A stretch of DNA of 64,000 bases from Liolophura sinensis. Taxonomy: Eukaryota > Mollusca > Polyplacophora > Chitonida > Chitonidae. Positions 33,890 through 47,300 of this stretch are shown here, piece by piece. The stretch is from NCBI RefSeq assembly GCF_032854445.1, contig NC_088301.1, positions 18,965,808-19,029,807 on the forward strand. Direction: 5' to 3'. A model generated the notes under the pieces. It was not told where the DNA came from. It was given only the letters and a program-made list of their open reading frames with translations, and ran no database searches. The position numbers were made by a program, and so were the translations under genes. Every line of letters starts with the position of its first letter. Position 1 is the first letter of the stretch.

Positions 33890-35487
33890 CATCTAGTCGT
33901 TTGTCAAAACTATTCTTTAAAACGAGGTTTCGAAGACATTGACAAATTACCACAGTCATGAAAGATGATATAAGAGTTTTTCTTTTCATCTTTAAACTAC
34001 TGTGTTATCGTTCCTCCACGACTTTATAGGGACTCAGTCCAAAGCTATAAATCTGCTCAAGAATTGTTATTTTCTCGCAACACGATCAGTCATGTGTAGT
34101 CTAACTTTTTAAACTGTTTAAACGTTTTAGCTAACGCTAGGCGAACCCATTTATAACTTTCATTTGATAAAAGAAAACCACTGTGATGTGTTACTGTTAG
34201 TAGATCTTGTCACGACAAAGTATAGAACTTACTATACATAAATATTGTGTTTTTCTTTGATCTGAACCATTGAAATAGTGACTTTCAATCAATAGCGGTT
34301 TTTTTGTTTTGTTTTTTTTTTGTTTTTTTTGTTTTGTTTTTTTTTTATTCAGAATTTATGTCCGCTATGAAGAACACGCAGTCACTGGTACAGGAAATAT
34401 GCTTTTCAATCAACAGTTTTGCAAACTATAAAATGTTTGTTGTTTTTTTTCGTTGTTGTTCTTTTTTCAGAGTTAACGTCCGGTATAGCTCATGGGATAA
34501 GAAATATGGCCGAAGGTTTTACAACACATAAAGAAGTTGGACAAATTACGGTTTGGTATGTTCGCCTTACTTAATTACAAGCCGAGCATATTAAGAGTCC
34601 ATTAGATAACCGGCTTAGGCCTGGATCCCGTCGGTTACGGGCCAGCGGAGGCCTGACAGGACGGACCGAGTGACATGGTCGCGTTCAAGAACCTGCTCAA
34701 GCAGGGCTCCTCCTGCCAACGACGTATTGGATTCCCATTTGGCGATTTGCGAGCCACAAATCAGCCCGACCGCTGGGTACTTGCCAAACTAATCGTATTA
34801 TATCGAACTCTGAATAACCACCAGGCATGGTTCTATACAGCCTGCTGCCGCAGTTCACTACCAACGTCCCAGGTCATTAAACGTCCAATCGGCCATTAGC
34901 TAGTCTGTCTCCTCTAGATGAAACGCTACTTTGAATATTCGTCGTAATCGTTCGACAAAAACAAGGGCTTTGACTAAGGTTAATATCGTGAACAAGATTT
35001 TTTTTTTATCTTATTTCTTTGTTGTTGTTTTTTTTTCAGTACGTGAATTCGCGCCAAATAGTGAAAGAGCGATGAGAATCGTGATTTAACCCATCGCAGA
35101 AGTAGTTCGGCTAGACTAACACGTGAAAAAGTGACTAATGAGCTATAGGTCTGGCGATGACGTTAATCACGTGTCTCCAGCACATAGACAGATTACAACG
35201 GAATTCACAAAGGACTAATGGCCTATTTGCTTCAATTGACTGTCTTTATGTCTCTCCTCTATCCTTCAGTTACGTTCATGTCGTTGTTGTAATGATGTAA
35301 TTGCACTGATCATATACATATGTAAAAGCACTGGAACATACAAAATTAAGAACGATTAGATAAAGAAAAAACACTATTAATCTTCTATTGTACATATTTG
35401 TTAGAGAGAAAAAGTGTACTAACGCAGCACTAATTAAATAACTTTTTATAGCAAGAAAATCTGTACTGTAATAGAATTGTAATAGAA
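33890..35487. other. intergenic sequence without recognised genes
   Basis: Contains T/G-rich low-complexity tracts at 34299-34346 and 34999-35038 and a GC-richer block at 34605-34915 (CCTGGATCCCGTCGGTTACG). No supported exon. Confidence 0.45.
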
Positions 35488-35575
35488 TTGTCATGTCCAG
35501 CTCATGCTGTCTTCCTCTCGTGGGAAGGTTCTGCAACAACCTGCGCTGCGGATAGTCGTGGGTTCACGAAGTAAG
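35488..35575 (+). mobile_element. SINE family A fragment
   Basis: TGTCCAGCTCATGCTGTCTT, CGTGGGAAGGTTCTGCAACA and GATAGTCGTGGGTTCACG are the middle third of the element. Head and tail are lost. Confidence 0.7.
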
Positions 35576-35810
35576 TAAAAAAATGAAACAGAATTGTAAT
35601 TTTACTGTATCATACAAATATACCACTACCAGTTAAAACCATTTCGTACCACATTGTCATATAAAGACGCATTAACGTTAGTGGTACCATATAAAGCTGA
35701 AATAGGTCTGTACCACAGAGTGTTATTGCTCTGTACCATATAACACCGTTTAGAAGTGCAATCGAGCAAATTGTAAAGGCATTCTAGCATATAAATATGT
35801 AATGACACTA

Positions 35811-36063
35811 CTATTTATTTATTTGATCGGTGTTTTACGCCGTGATCATGAATATTTCACTTATACGACGGCGGCCAGCAATACAGTGGGAGGAAACCAG
35901 GGGAAACCCACGACAATCCGCAGGTTGCTGGCGGACATTCCCATATACGGCAGGAGAGGAAGCCAGCATGAGCTGGGCTTGAACTCACAGCGACCGCATT
36001 GGTGAGAGGCTCCTTGGTTATTACACTGCGCTAGCGCGCTAACCAACTGAGCCACGGAGGCAC
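35811..36063 (-). mobile_element. SINE family A, full length
   Basis: From ATTTATTTATTTGATCGGTG and CGACGGCGGCCAGCAATAC to CTGCGCTAGCGCGCTAACCA and ACTGAGCCACGGAGGCACC. Both the A box and the B box are intact in the reverse orientation. Confidence 0.93.
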
Positions 36064-37321
36064 CAGTAACACTACTATGTAAAGCACTCAATTAAAGTGA
36101 AATCGTTCTGTATCTATATAGTATACAAGTGAAATCGAATTATACCAGTTCTAAAATGCAAAAGAAAATTACTAAATTATTGGTAACTATGCCAAGAGAA
36201 GCGAATTATGCTGGAACCTTTTTCACTGATAGGCCTTCACTTAATCGTTTGCTTATCCAAGGCCATGTCTTTCTGTCATTTCTGGTAAAATATAAGGACA
36301 AGTAAAACAATCAATGAATGATAAGTTAATAATCAAGCGTTTTGATTCTATACCATAATTAGTAATCAGTAGAACGTGATAAGAAGAGCGCACTTCAGGC
36401 ATTCTAGCATGAGTTGGGATGCCTGAGCCTGTGTCAACAATAACAGGTGGTAATCTACTTATCATAATTATATGCACTCTGTTGTGCTCTTAAACTTCTG
36501 AATGATACAGGCTTGGGGAAACACCTACAACTCTCGTGGTTAAATGAGAAGGAAATTTAAATATCAATCCAATAACATTGAAAGGAGTATGCATTTCCTC
36601 GCAGGTGCATGCCATAAAGAACATTCGAATATGTAACTCAAGTTGCTAAATTATGAATAAAGTCCGCGCCAACATCCACTGTGGGCGACTCCATTTTGCC
36701 TAAGAACTAGTCCTGAAGTCTTCTGGGTTAGGAGGAGAATTGCCGTCGGAAACCGCCGAAGTGCAGTTCGTACATTTCCGGTAGAACTCTTCTTCTCAGA
36801 AGGTAGCGATCAGTACAATTCGTTTCCCGCTTGAGGATCGGGAAACCGGAATGTTGGACGTAGGTTCCGAGTTTGCAGTTTGAACGACTCGCATTGGCTG
36901 AGAGGCAACATACTCCCAGCATAAATTACAGGGTGTTAAAGATGGAGAACGCGATGGACTCAGCGATTTATGCCAGCTTTGGCGTATTCAGGCTTTACGT
37001 GTATGGCGAGGAAAAATCGCAAAATTATGCAGCAGGCACCACCAGGTGGGAAAAAATGTGCTCTTTTCAGCCTATAGTGTCATGTTTTTAAGTTTTCTTC
37101 TCCTTTAAATGTTGTCGCGAACCTCTGTGTCGGATTGGCCGAACAGACAACAGCGACGCGTAGCCGGCCGTGATGTCATGATATATGGTTCGGCTTGTGT
37201 CACCGTATCACACTATATAAATCGCTTTCAGTACGTTTCGCCGTGCGATACAAAAACTGAGAGGGTACTAAATTCTGCATCACACGTTACAAAATGATTT
37301 CATGTAGGCTAATATCACGAT
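36064..37321. other. intergenic sequence without recognised genes
   Basis: AT-rich up to about 36660, then higher complexity to 37290. No exon or family match. Confidence 0.4.
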
Positions 37322-37500
37322 GGAGTGAGTGAGCGAGTGCTTGGGATTTAACCATCGTATTTAACAGTTTTTCATTCACATGACGACGAAGGAATCCTTA
37401 GAGTGCAAGCAATGTGCCTCCTTGTTGCAGGAGGGATTTCCAGCGCTCCTTTATCTAGTGCTGCTTCACTAAGACGCCTTATCGAAGGCTGCCCCGCTTG
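37322..37500 (-). mobile_element. SINE family B, 3' part
   Basis: The reverse complement matches 9700-9850: CATGACGACGAAGGAATCCT, GTGCCTCCTTGTTGCAGGAG and CTAAGACGCCTTATCGAAGG. The tRNA-like head is missing. Confidence 0.75.
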
Positions 37501-38164
37501 ATAAACGTATATGTACTTTCAAGATGCTACTCGGTAATATATCGCCATAACTGGTTCCCAGAAATGAACGCGTTTTACCCCATCAACATGTTTACAAAAC
37601 CACTTTCGCTTCATTGTATCGTTGAAATCTTAAACGATTACATTGACCCTTATGAATCCAGATCGGTTTGGATACAAATTTTCCTGCAGCCTCCAACAGA
37701 AAGTGCAAATTGGTCATATTAATTTCCATACATGGGTTTTATCGCCTTTAGGCTACACAAATGATATTCTACCAGATTGCTATATAGGGTAAAACTATTC
37801 TAGTCATATTTTAAATTTACAAATATAATACGATATCGGGATAATAATTACATGTTGTATAATATATAACAATAAGACTTGCACCAAGTTCTCCACACTG
37901 TTGATTCCTTTCCGCTTAAAATTCTTTAAAAGTAGCTATTTGTTTAAATTGTACCCGTTACCAAAATAGAGGTCAAAACCGAAAATCTTGCTAAACGACC
38001 AGAGGATTTGATAGGACCAAGGCCTTACACATAATTATCAAATTCAACAACATTTAAACCCTTACATCAAACTACTCAGAATTTATCAATACACCAATAT
38101 CATGGTGTTCTTGGATAAAACTAGCAGTCTCGAACAGAAGCCATTAGACCGATCAGCCAATGCG

Positions 38165-38400
38165 AATCTCCCCAGTGCTCTGTATTAGTGGGGACCCTAT
38201 CAGTGATATGCATCTGAGGATCATATCAGTGCCCTGTATCAGTAAGGATCACGTGAGTGCTCTATATCAAAGGAGACTATCAGTTCCCTGTATCAGTGAG
38301 GATCATATCAGTGCCCTCTATGTGTGAGGATCATACCAATGCCCTGTATCAGTTGGGATCATAACAGTACTTTGGATCAGTAAGGATCACAATGTGCCAT
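38165..38400. repeat. Degenerate tandem repeat, about 28-32 bp
   Basis: Repeated GAGGATCATATCAGTGCCCT followed by GTATCAGT, about eight diverged copies with variable spacing. Confidence 0.75.
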
Positions 38401-39016
38401 AAACGAATTATTAATAAGACTTTCCAGCAAACTTTTTTCTACTCACAAAGGGCAAAAATACTGTCACATGTATAAAAGATAAATGCAGTATCTGCCATGG
38501 GAACTGAAGCCTAAGTTCGTCTAATCACTGTTGCAGGTAACCATCGAGAGATACAGCGCGCTGTGCTAAATGTGGTTGTAGTATTGCACTGTTTATATAC
38601 ACGTGGGTTTTTTAAGACATCCCTTAACCACCCAACATCCACTGATTTACATTCGTTATTATTATTGCTGGAAGCAGTCGTAATGAGATTAGAAAAGTTA
38701 AGTGGAAATCATACCAAAAATCGAGTTAAGGGCTTCGAGTTTTTGTCAATACTCTATATTATGCATACACTTTGAGTTTTTGTTTTTACGATATTTTACG
38801 GCGAGATATTATAAAAATCAATCAACAAAAAAAAAAACAGTTGTATGATGATTTTCTTTTCTCATGGTGAAAAAAACGTGGCGAGATCGACTAATTCCAG
38901 CTGAAACTGTAGGACTGATTGTTGCATGCACAGATTGCAGTATAAACGATTGATCATTGTCTTTATGATTTAGTTTGATCATATCAATATTTGGGGTTTG
39001 CATTGTAGGTTAGAGA

Positions 39017-39355
39017 ATGTATCTGTCCGGCAGCAAGCCAAATAGATGCAAAAGAATCGATACTAAGTGTATTGAGAGTTGCTTTCCGCCAATTGGCAAC
39101 GTCGTTATCGGGGTAGATATATCAAGGACGGTGCTGGCAGGTTGCCAAGTCAAAAACCACCGAGCCTTGTACGCCATTAAAGATTACAAATGTCCGCATG
39201 CTAAGGCCTGTGTATTTAATGGTTATAAATCAAAGCAGGCCGATGGCCGTATAAACTTGTTCGGGTGTACGAATGCCTCATTTTGTCCGGAACGCACATT
39301 GGGTGGGAAGGCTATACTGGAAGATAAATATTCTGAAATAGTAGCTTCGAACTAG
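39017..39355 (+). CDS. Unrecognised cysteine-rich open frame (possible terminal exon)
   Basis: A 112-codon frame preceded by TTTGCATTGTAG and GTTAG, either of which could act as an acceptor; an in-frame TAG sits just before the ATG. It is rich in cysteine (RCKRIDTKCIESCFPP, KCPHAKACVF, FGCTNASFCPE) and ends EIVASN. I see no signal peptide and match no family, and the spacing does not fit Ly6/uPAR well. No upstream exon was found. Chance is a real alternative. Confidence 0.25.
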   Translation: MYLSGSKPNRCKRIDTKCIESCFPPIGNVVIGVDISRTVLAGCQVKNHRALYAIKDYKCPHAKACVFNGYKSKQADGRINLFGCTNASFCPERTLGGKAILEDKYSEIVASN

Positions 39356-39689
39356 TGATCACCCCAACTTTGTTTTAAGTCAACAAAAAACCAAGATTGG
39401 ATGCTTTAACTAATCCATGTTGTACATGTATATTAGAGATAGATGGAGAGTTTTAGGTCAGATTTATTGGAAGGGATATAAAGTTCTGTTCTCATGATAA
39501 ACACACAGTTGTCTGATTTCTTTGATCGCGTTTACTCTGTGCGACATGTTGTATCGATTTATTGTAAAGGCCTGTTATATCGACACACTTTGTCGACTCG
39601 TCTGGCGACATGTTGCTGATTTCTCTGCAATCATTACTTGCGTTCACTTGTAAAGTCGACTATATCATCTTGTATCATCATGTTGTATA

Positions 39690-39765
39690 TCTATTTGCTG
39701 CCTCAACTTGTTGTGTTGATATGTTGTATCGACTTGTTGTATCGACTTGTCGCATCAACCAGTCG
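39690..39765. repeat. Short TTGTATCGAC repeat
   Basis: GATATGTTGTATCGACTTG, TTGTATCGACTTGTCGCATC: three to four diverged units of about 16 bases. Confidence 0.6.
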
Positions 39766-40361
39766 AATGAAAACACAACAAACATAATATTTCATACCTG
39801 TAGCTTTCCACTAGAATTTATTAATAGTACATAAATTCCGATTTGATAAAATTTGCAAGAAATCCGGAGGGCAGCATTTTTGATGTTTTGTAAACTAAAT
39901 GAACGGCATGGAAGTATTTACAGTAAATACCCGTCTGTAACACAGCACTGATGGCGAAGAAGCTTCATCGCACATTTACAGCAAGTTCCAAAATAACATG
40001 GTATAAAAAGCTTATTCATCACCATTCGTGCCGTGATCTCTTTCTTGTCATGTGACAATTAGAAAACATCCTTTGTCATTTAAACATCATAACAACTAAG
40101 ACATCTGGTGTGTTACCAATCCACTCTGCATCCACTGATGTATTTTCCGAAACCTTCTTGAGATTGTAAAATTTGGAGTGGATTACTATCAAATACTTTG
40201 CTACATGTATTTGTACGAGTCTTACACTATGTACAAATGCTGACTATTGCCATAGTTTTCACATTTTAAAAACGGTTATTAGAACTGATAACATTGTCAT
40301 TTGTTTTCCGGCATGTTTCCAAATTCAAGGCAGATATCATTTATCATGTTTATCGCGTTCA

Positions 40362-40410
40362 GTCTATGTAGCGAAACAGACATTTGTTTACCAGTTTTCG
40401 CCGCAATACT
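40362..40410 (+). repeat. Dispersed repeat G fragment
   Basis: AGTCTATGTAGCGAAACAGA, CATTTGTTTACCAG, a weaker relative of 20080-20165. It accounts for part of a 120-codon frame at 40173-40535, which I do not call a gene. Confidence 0.45.
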
Positions 40411-40528
40411 TAACAAGCAGTAGTACATCAACAGGAGCCCGATTTAATATTGAATTGAAACGATACTTTCTAAATGTGCAGCAAGTTTATTGTGATACAC
40501 CCGAGGCAATGTACAGACATTTACGGAA

Positions 40529-40538
40529 GGGGTAATAT

Positions 40539-40569
<31 letters not shown>

Positions 40570-40730
40570 TGTGATTGGTGTTTTACGCCGTACTCAAGAA
40601 TATTTCACTTATACGACGGCGGCCAGTATTATGGTGAGAGGACACCGGGCAGAGCCCGGTGGAAACCCACGACCATCTGCAGGTTGCTGGCAGACCTTCC
40701 CAAGTACGGCCGGAGATGAAGCCAGCATTG
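40529..40730 (-). mobile_element. SINE family A, head lost
   Basis: A long (TTTA) tail, then GATTGGTGTTTTACGCCGTA and CGACGGCGGCCAGTATTATG through to CGGCCGGAGATGAAGCCAGC. It breaks before the B box. Confidence 0.92.
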
Positions 40731-41330
40731 CGTACTGAATGATCTTCTCTAGTGTATATTGTTATAGGCTGCTATGCAGGTGATGTGGCTAATCCAAAAA
40801 CTGATTTCTGGCTTATGTAAAAAAAAATTAAATATTAAATATTAATGGCGAATACAGCTTTCGAGTCAATAAGTTCTAACTGTGTCAAATTTGTCTAAAC
40901 ATAGCACCTATAATGTGTTGCTAATTTTAACTTTTAGGGTTCAAGAATAAGAGTTTGATGGGTCAAGTTCGCTCTCGTCAACATAAATATGGTTAAACTA
41001 TTGCCAGTGTGGAGCCATAATCAATCGGTTCATTCATTCCAATAAAATGCGATTAATTTAAATCTGCAATCTCACATCTATTCTAACGGTCTAATCTAAT
41101 CTTCGACTTGATTCAAAACTGGTTATATAAAATCGGTCCAAGATTCTACATGACCTAACAATGTTATACCCGTTCTTAACAAGATGGCGTGCTCGAAACA
41201 AGCTCCAGTTGGCCCGAGGTGATTGGTCAGTCACCTGAGGAGCGGTGGCTTTTTCAGGGGTAAACAATTACTATCTCGTGGCTGCTCCCGTTTTACATTG
41301 TATGCTCTGTTTTGTGTTGTATTCCTGCAT

Positions 41331-41670
41331 AAACCAAGATTCTGCTGGTGGACTACGAGTCCTACAGGCCTAGTACGCTTTGCACTGTTGCCATGTGATT
41401 GTCTGTAAACTGTGATGACAGCACAACATTTTGAGTATTTCTAGACCAACAAAGCCCAATAAAGTGCAAGTTAAAAGCAATAATCTTTTTAACCTAATTC
41501 CGCTTTAGACAGTGTGCTACGGAGTGTATAAGTTGCTACTTTTTAAGCATTTACATGAATGGTTAGAATGTAACGGTCCGAGAGATCGGATTTCACCCAT
41601 TACGTGTGACCACTTGCCAGGTATAACACTGTCACTGTCCTGCTTTTACTGCTTTAGTCTTTTATATTAT
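41331..41670 (+). repeat. Dispersed repeat D, copy 2
   Basis: AAACCAAGATTCTGCTGGTG, CTGTGATGACAGCACAACAT, GCATTTACATGAATGGTTAG and CCTGCTTTTACTGCTTTAGT correspond in order to 23607-23945. Confidence 0.65.
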
Positions 41671-41702
41671 ATCCCAAATTTGGAAAAGTTAACCAGCGTA
41701 AA

Positions 41703-41803
41703 CAGCGTTTCCCCCCCGGCTCTGCCCGTCGTATGACCGCCGTCGTATAAGTGAAATATTCTTAAGTACGGCTTAAAACACCAATCACATAAATAAATAA
41801 ATT
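41703..41803 (+). mobile_element. SINE family A, 3' end
   Basis: CCCCCCCGGCTCTGCCCGTC, then GTATAAGTGAAATATTCTTA and CACCAATCACATAAATAAAT. Confidence 0.8.
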
Positions 41804-41885
41804 TAAATGCGCATTCGTGACGCATTTTTCATCTAAGACTATCTGCTCTGGTTTTACTCTCTGAGCTGTAGTCTATTGCATTTTA

Positions 41886-41985
41886 CACTGTTTCCGCCAC
41901 GCATTACCCTGACCTCCGCCACGCATTAACCTGACCTCCGCCACGCATTAACCTTACTTCTGCCACGCATTAACCTGAACTCCGA
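41886..41985. repeat. Tandem repeat, 22-bp unit, 4-5 copies
   Basis: The unit CCGCCACGCATTAACCTGAC CT is repeated with few substitutions. Confidence 0.85.
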
Positions 41986-42781
41986 CGTTTGACTTTAGCT
42001 GGAGATCGCTACTATTGGTTACCATAAAAACTCTAATTAGGTTATTAATTCAAGGAAATTTCAATTCAAAATACCATGTTAACATTTTGTACATATACCA
42101 AATTTCCCAAGGATACGAGATATGCTCACATAAATAAATCCAAGAAGAACACAAATTCCTGAAAATAGTGAACAATTCTTTTGAAATGAAATATCTGGTC
42201 ATACGGTATTGTGTGAGCACTGTCAGATGGATATAAGACAAAACATAATATTACTCAAATTCAGAAAATGCTAAAGAGTAACTTTTATTGAAACAAAACT
42301 CTGGTCATACAAATTAATCTCAACCCAAATGGGTTCACAGATCCTATGTATCATCCGAAAACACCGAGACCAAGTTTGTGTAGACAGAGCATTAATCCAC
42401 GTGTTAATCCGTGAGATGGATTCGGATGCACGTGCTGGATTCGAATCACCGTGTCTTCACGTCTCCCGCTCCTCTTCTGATAGTCAAATAAATCCAGCAT
42501 GGTACTGTACTGTCAGAAAGACGTCATTACATGTACCTACAATCAGCCCGAACCCATCCTTTAGTCGTGACGAAGGGCTCTTCAGCAGGATATCTATGTA
42601 CCTCTGGTAACAGTACTAAAAGAGAAGGTAGTCTGCTCCACGTGGCTGACAGTATACCGTTAGGATTTAATAAACAATGTCGTTTCCAGGCAGTTGCACG
42701 AAGCCCACATACATGTAGCTAGTCTTTAAGTAGCCATTCTTCTAGTCATGATTAGTGAAGGTGTGTTTATTTTAAATTAGG

Positions 42782-42784
<3 letters not shown>

Positions 42785-42849
<65 letters not shown>
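42785..42849. repeat. (AT)n microsatellite
   Basis: An uninterrupted AT dinucleotide run of about 32 units. Confidence 0.97.
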
Positions 42850-42851
<2 letters not shown>

Positions 42852-43187
42852 AGAGTACAGTAAGCAGAAACATACATTTTAAAGGAGGATTTAAGCAGGA
42901 CTCATGTTCGAAAATTTCTGGGTAAAACAGTTGCTGTGCGAATAACGCCACATAAGCCATCTTCATATTGAGTTTTCAACAGGTAAATATCAGAAGAGCG
43001 GAATGTTCCAAGACAAAACAGTAAACTTTTGCCTTAAAGCCTAGATTTATAAATGGTTATGGTATAACACCACGCCTAATTTCATGACACATTTTGGACA
43101 ATGTTTCGCTAGGTTTAATGTGATGATGTGTCGACCGTTACCTTATCACCATATTCTACTTTGTTTATTATACTGGCTACTTTGGAA

Positions 43188-43333
43188 TTTATTTATTTAT
43201 TCATTTGATTGGTTTTTTAATGCCATATTCAAGGGTATTTCACTTACTCGACGGCGGTCAGCATTATAGTGGGAGAAAACAAGAGGGCAGAGTCTGGAGG
43301 AAACCCACGACCACCCGTAGGTTGCTGACAGAA
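43188..43333 (-). mobile_element. SINE family A, 3' half
   Basis: TTTATTTATTCATTTGATTG, GACGGCGGTCAGCATTATAG and ACCCACGACCACCCGTAGG. Broken within the GGTTGCTGACAGA block. Confidence 0.88.
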
Positions 43334-43803
43334 CAAAATTGATGGGAATGAATAACTGATTAAATTCTAGGATTCTATTATCTGCTTAAATAAATATCAA
43401 TGAATTAGTTTTAAAAGACATGTAGTATTTACTAAAACAAAACTAAAGCTAAACTCGTAACAAAAGGTGTTTTGAAGGTCGTTCAGTAACCAACTCGCCG
43501 ACCTGTAACCGATACTGGATACCTTGCAAATTTAATCGCAACACCACAAGCTGAGTACAAAAGGTACTAGAGATTTTCGTCAAGGGGCTGTCACTCGGTT
43601 ACGCTCGAAACACGTGCACTGTGATTTGTCCTTCAGAGACTGTAGGTTACACATGCGCGATTCGTGCAATTGTGCAACATCCCAGTTGAAGAGTTCTAGG
43701 GCACTGATAATATAGACATTAAAGATTGTTGATATACCTTATATATTTCTGAAATATTATTTTGAGTTAAAATATAACAGGATTTTGCACAGTTTTAACA
43801 GAT

Positions 43804-43819
43804 GGGGGGGGGGGGGGGA
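43804..43819 (+). repeat. Poly-G tract
   Basis: A run of about 15 consecutive G bases after ACAGATG, downstream of the acid phosphatase stop codon. Potential G-quadruplex or assembly-sensitive site. Confidence 0.9.
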
Positions 43820-44044
43820 GAGAAACAAGGTCACAAAAACTTTTCTATTCTATCAGCAAGTCTGCATAAGAATGGCGGTCATGCTTCGCTGATATTTTTT
43901 ATAGTTGTGGAGAAACGTGGAAGCTTTATATCTGGCACCACGCGAATGTTTGAGGATATGAATTCTGGGGACTGAAGTTGGCAAATGGGCAACTAAATCA
44001 ATGTCCATATCTGTAGCTATCCTGCTAACAACGCTTCAAACGTT

Positions 44045-44329
44045 CTAACGCTGGGGATCAACATTTCTGCTAGCTACCGTAACCTGATGCAAGTCTTTCC
44101 CTCGGCCATCCACCAGCGTAATGTTAAGTCGTTGATTATCCATGATAGCGTAGGCAAACCCTCCCGTTCGATCGCTGCTTGTGGAGTCCGCACTGTCCCC
44201 GCCAGGCCAGAAGTATTTGAGCGATCCGACTGGAACACTGTGATTATTCCTCCTGTTTGTGTTCAACAGCGCGCCTGCGCCGATAACGAAATGCTCCACC
44301 GAGTTAGGTCCCTTTGAATCCGTAAAGTG
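44045..44329 (-). CDS. Acid phosphatase exon 6 (terminal)
   Basis: The acceptor GTATCTTTCAG is followed by 94 codons and TAG at 44045-44047. It encodes [19 protein letters not shown] at the start and [12 protein letters not shown] at the end. The GAG and GGFAY blocks match the C-terminal part of ACP5. I found no clear AATAAA within 300 bases downstream. Confidence 0.95.
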   Translation of the reverse strand, partial: HFTDSKGPNSVEHFVIGAGALLNTNRRNNHSVPVGSLKYFWPGGDSADSTSSDRTGGFAYAIMDNQRLNITLVDGRGKDLHQVTVASRNVDPQR

Positions 44330-47300
44330 CTGAAAGATACAAAACGCAAACGCATTTGGCATTAAGTTATCTCAAGACAAAAAATGCACTGGTAGATGCA
44401 GACGTGGGAATCGGTTCATTAAAACAATATGAATTGGAATGCTACTATAATGCTTCATGGTTTTCCCGTAAAATCGTATTTCCGATCCATTCTTCGTATT
44501 CAGGATCACCCGCAAATATGAAAACGTATGTTTGAGTGATCATATATTTACTTTAAATTTAATGAAAATGTTTTTATCGCCATGTGTAAAAGGGCCATTT
44601 AGGAAAAGGGCTCAAAAGCGCTCTGTAGTGTCTACCAATGTAGACTAGTGTATCACTAATGAAAACTAATCAATCGCAACACTCACACAAACTCTAGACC
44701 AGCGTATGTGCATACTTTATATTTAATATATAGTGACGGACGAAAGTCCTGTTGTTTTATCTCTTTAGTACAAACTGTCAATACATGGTCCAGTACAAGA
44801 GTACCGGTAGCGTAACTAGGAAAAACGAAAGACATAGTTCCAAAATATCATGACAAGTTATATACTATTCCCTTTACACCACAAATTTAGCACTGGAACC
44901 CAAGGTAATTCATGTAAGTCGACATGACGCCTTAGACCGAGATTTGCGTGTTATCACATAGACTCGTGGTGACTCCCATTATTTTGAGGAAAATTTACGT
45001 TGAGAAGCGGTATTTCGCATTATACGAAATGTATCCCTTGTAAGGCGTAGTTACCTGAAGATTATGGTCGTGCCCGGCTAGATAAGCACTCACGTTATAC
45101 TGAAACAGCAGGGGTCTCAGCCGCTGAACTAGACACAACGTCGTACCGTGGTACCCCACAGACAGCACAGGGTAATGACCAACCACCAGCAAGTATTCAG
45201 AGCTGTTAAAAAGTAAGGCAGGTTTAAAAATTTGCTTTTATTTAATTGTTTGATGGATGATTTCCGTCATATAAACTCCAAAAAGTTTGGTTTACTCTAT
45301 ATGTATGGCGGCCTTTTTGAATCGTTGGATGATGTCTGAGTGCCTGCTATAAACCAACGACCTTTGACAAGCTAACAATAAAGGTGAATAAGTCTCGCCA
45401 TGAGCAGCAATGTCTTATTCCTGAATTTTGGGTATCGGTAAGTATTTGCTAGTTTTTTTGCCCACGATAATATAGGACATGGAATAAGGGATGCATTTTA
45501 CGTATGTCAAGCCCCTTGTTAACATTGTTCTTATCTAAACAATCAGCATATCTTTTCAAGCCTAGACTGGAACGTTATCCAGTGCTTACATATATCATGA
45601 CACAGTTTTAATAAAACCACTGCAGATGTTTAAACGCGCAATAACGACAATGTGTCATATTTTTAATTTGCTAGCAACGCCGGAACATGCAACTGTGTCA
45701 TACTTGTATCGCCCAGCGATGTCAGGAAGACACGATAACAAGCAGCGGTTGCACGAAATGAAGACAAGATGGTACAAAACGATGAGACGATGGAAATGTG
45801 TATTCCTGTAACCTCCTTGTACTGTCGTTGAGTAAAAGTAAAATGGAACCATCCTGACCTTAATTGGGATCCAAGATAACCGGTTTTCGTTTAAATGACG
45901 TTTGTAGTTGGGAGGTGTATGTAAAGCTGATTACATTACATTGCGTTGTGTTATATTAATGAATCATTCCTTTGAGGATTTGAATTTTAACCTCTTATTT
46001 CGCGCAAACAATTATAATTTTGGATGGCCATGTGGCGTGATTCTCACACCATTTAAGGTCATATATAATGTTGATGTTTTTGTTTAAATGTGAAACACAA
46101 ATGAGTGCCCACAACTTGAAAACTTGTATTCAGAATGGCTAAACTCTACATTCCTTGAACAAATAAACAGAAAAGTAAAATAGGTTATGTCAGGAGAGAA
46201 AGGGAGCGAGATCACTGACCGTGACTGCTGAAGCTGTGCCTCCAGCCATGACCAGATCTCATCGGCTAGCTCCTCATCCTCCGCATTGATTGGAGCCTGT
46301 CCCGGAAAGTACATGTCAGTTATCCCACACAAGAGTACGGTGTCGATGAAGACCATTGTCAACTCGGCTGTTCCGTCGGGCAAAGAAACGGCCTTCACAT
46401 AATTGAAGTCTGGAAAGTACCTTAAAGTCATTTGGTTAATTGATTTACTTCTTTGGTTGAGTAGAAGGAAAGGTTGGTTATGTATTTATTTCACTGGTTC
46501 CTGGTTTCCGTCGTTCTATTTCACTTATACAACAGCGATCTGCATTATGGTCGAAGGAAAACGAGCAGAGCCAGGGGGAAACCCACGACCGGAAAGGATA
46601 GTTACATAACTGACAAGATGGCTTGCTTGCTTGTTGATTAGTCTATGGCTTTGGCAACACAAACAATCGCGTCGTCTTACACAAAGTACAGATAGCGGTG
46701 GCGGGAACATTAAGCTATTTTACATTTTCTAAACATTTACCAGCGTTTGGAGGCTTGGGTGTAGTCTATCTGGGCTTGGACATTTCCTCTATGGTCGTGA
46801 TTGCCGGCGATTATGTACCAGGGCACACTGAGAAGCGGATGTGTGAATACCTTTTCAAATGTTTCCTGAACGACGGAAAAAAAATTTGTTTACTAAGCAC
46901 CACCATTTTACCAACACATTACATAATGATAGTACACAGTTGCCTTGAAACATTTAGATATTGGTGGCATGTGGGGGTATGGAAATTTTTGGCAAGAATT
47001 TTTTAAAAGGTATACGGCTGTTGAAACTGCTTGTATTTAGTCTTTAACAAAGATAGATATTTAATATTAACAAAATATTGAAATTTTAGCAACTGAAATT
47101 GGTGCAGTATGCACAGCTGTAACAGTTACTGTGTTAAACAGATGAATGAAGGCTTGGGGTTTTACGTCATACTTAGCAATCTTTTAGTCATATGACGACG
47201 AGGAGTCATTGCGCGTGTGTGTATATATACTGTGTCTTCTTGTAGCAGGGCCAGCAGTCCGAGCTTCCATAGTGCTGAAGACACCAGATATGACACCCCC

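Noticed and set aside
33053..33892. 279-codon minus frame and 303-codon plus frame
   Set aside because: They follow automatically from a stop-free 75-base tandem unit. No signal peptide, splice context or family match.
40173..40535. 120-codon plus frame
   Set aside because: Overlaps dispersed repeat G and ends at a SINE tail. No domain seen.
46698..47006. 102-codon plus frame
   Set aside because: Antisense shadow of acid phosphatase exon 3, which carries GNHDH on the minus strand.
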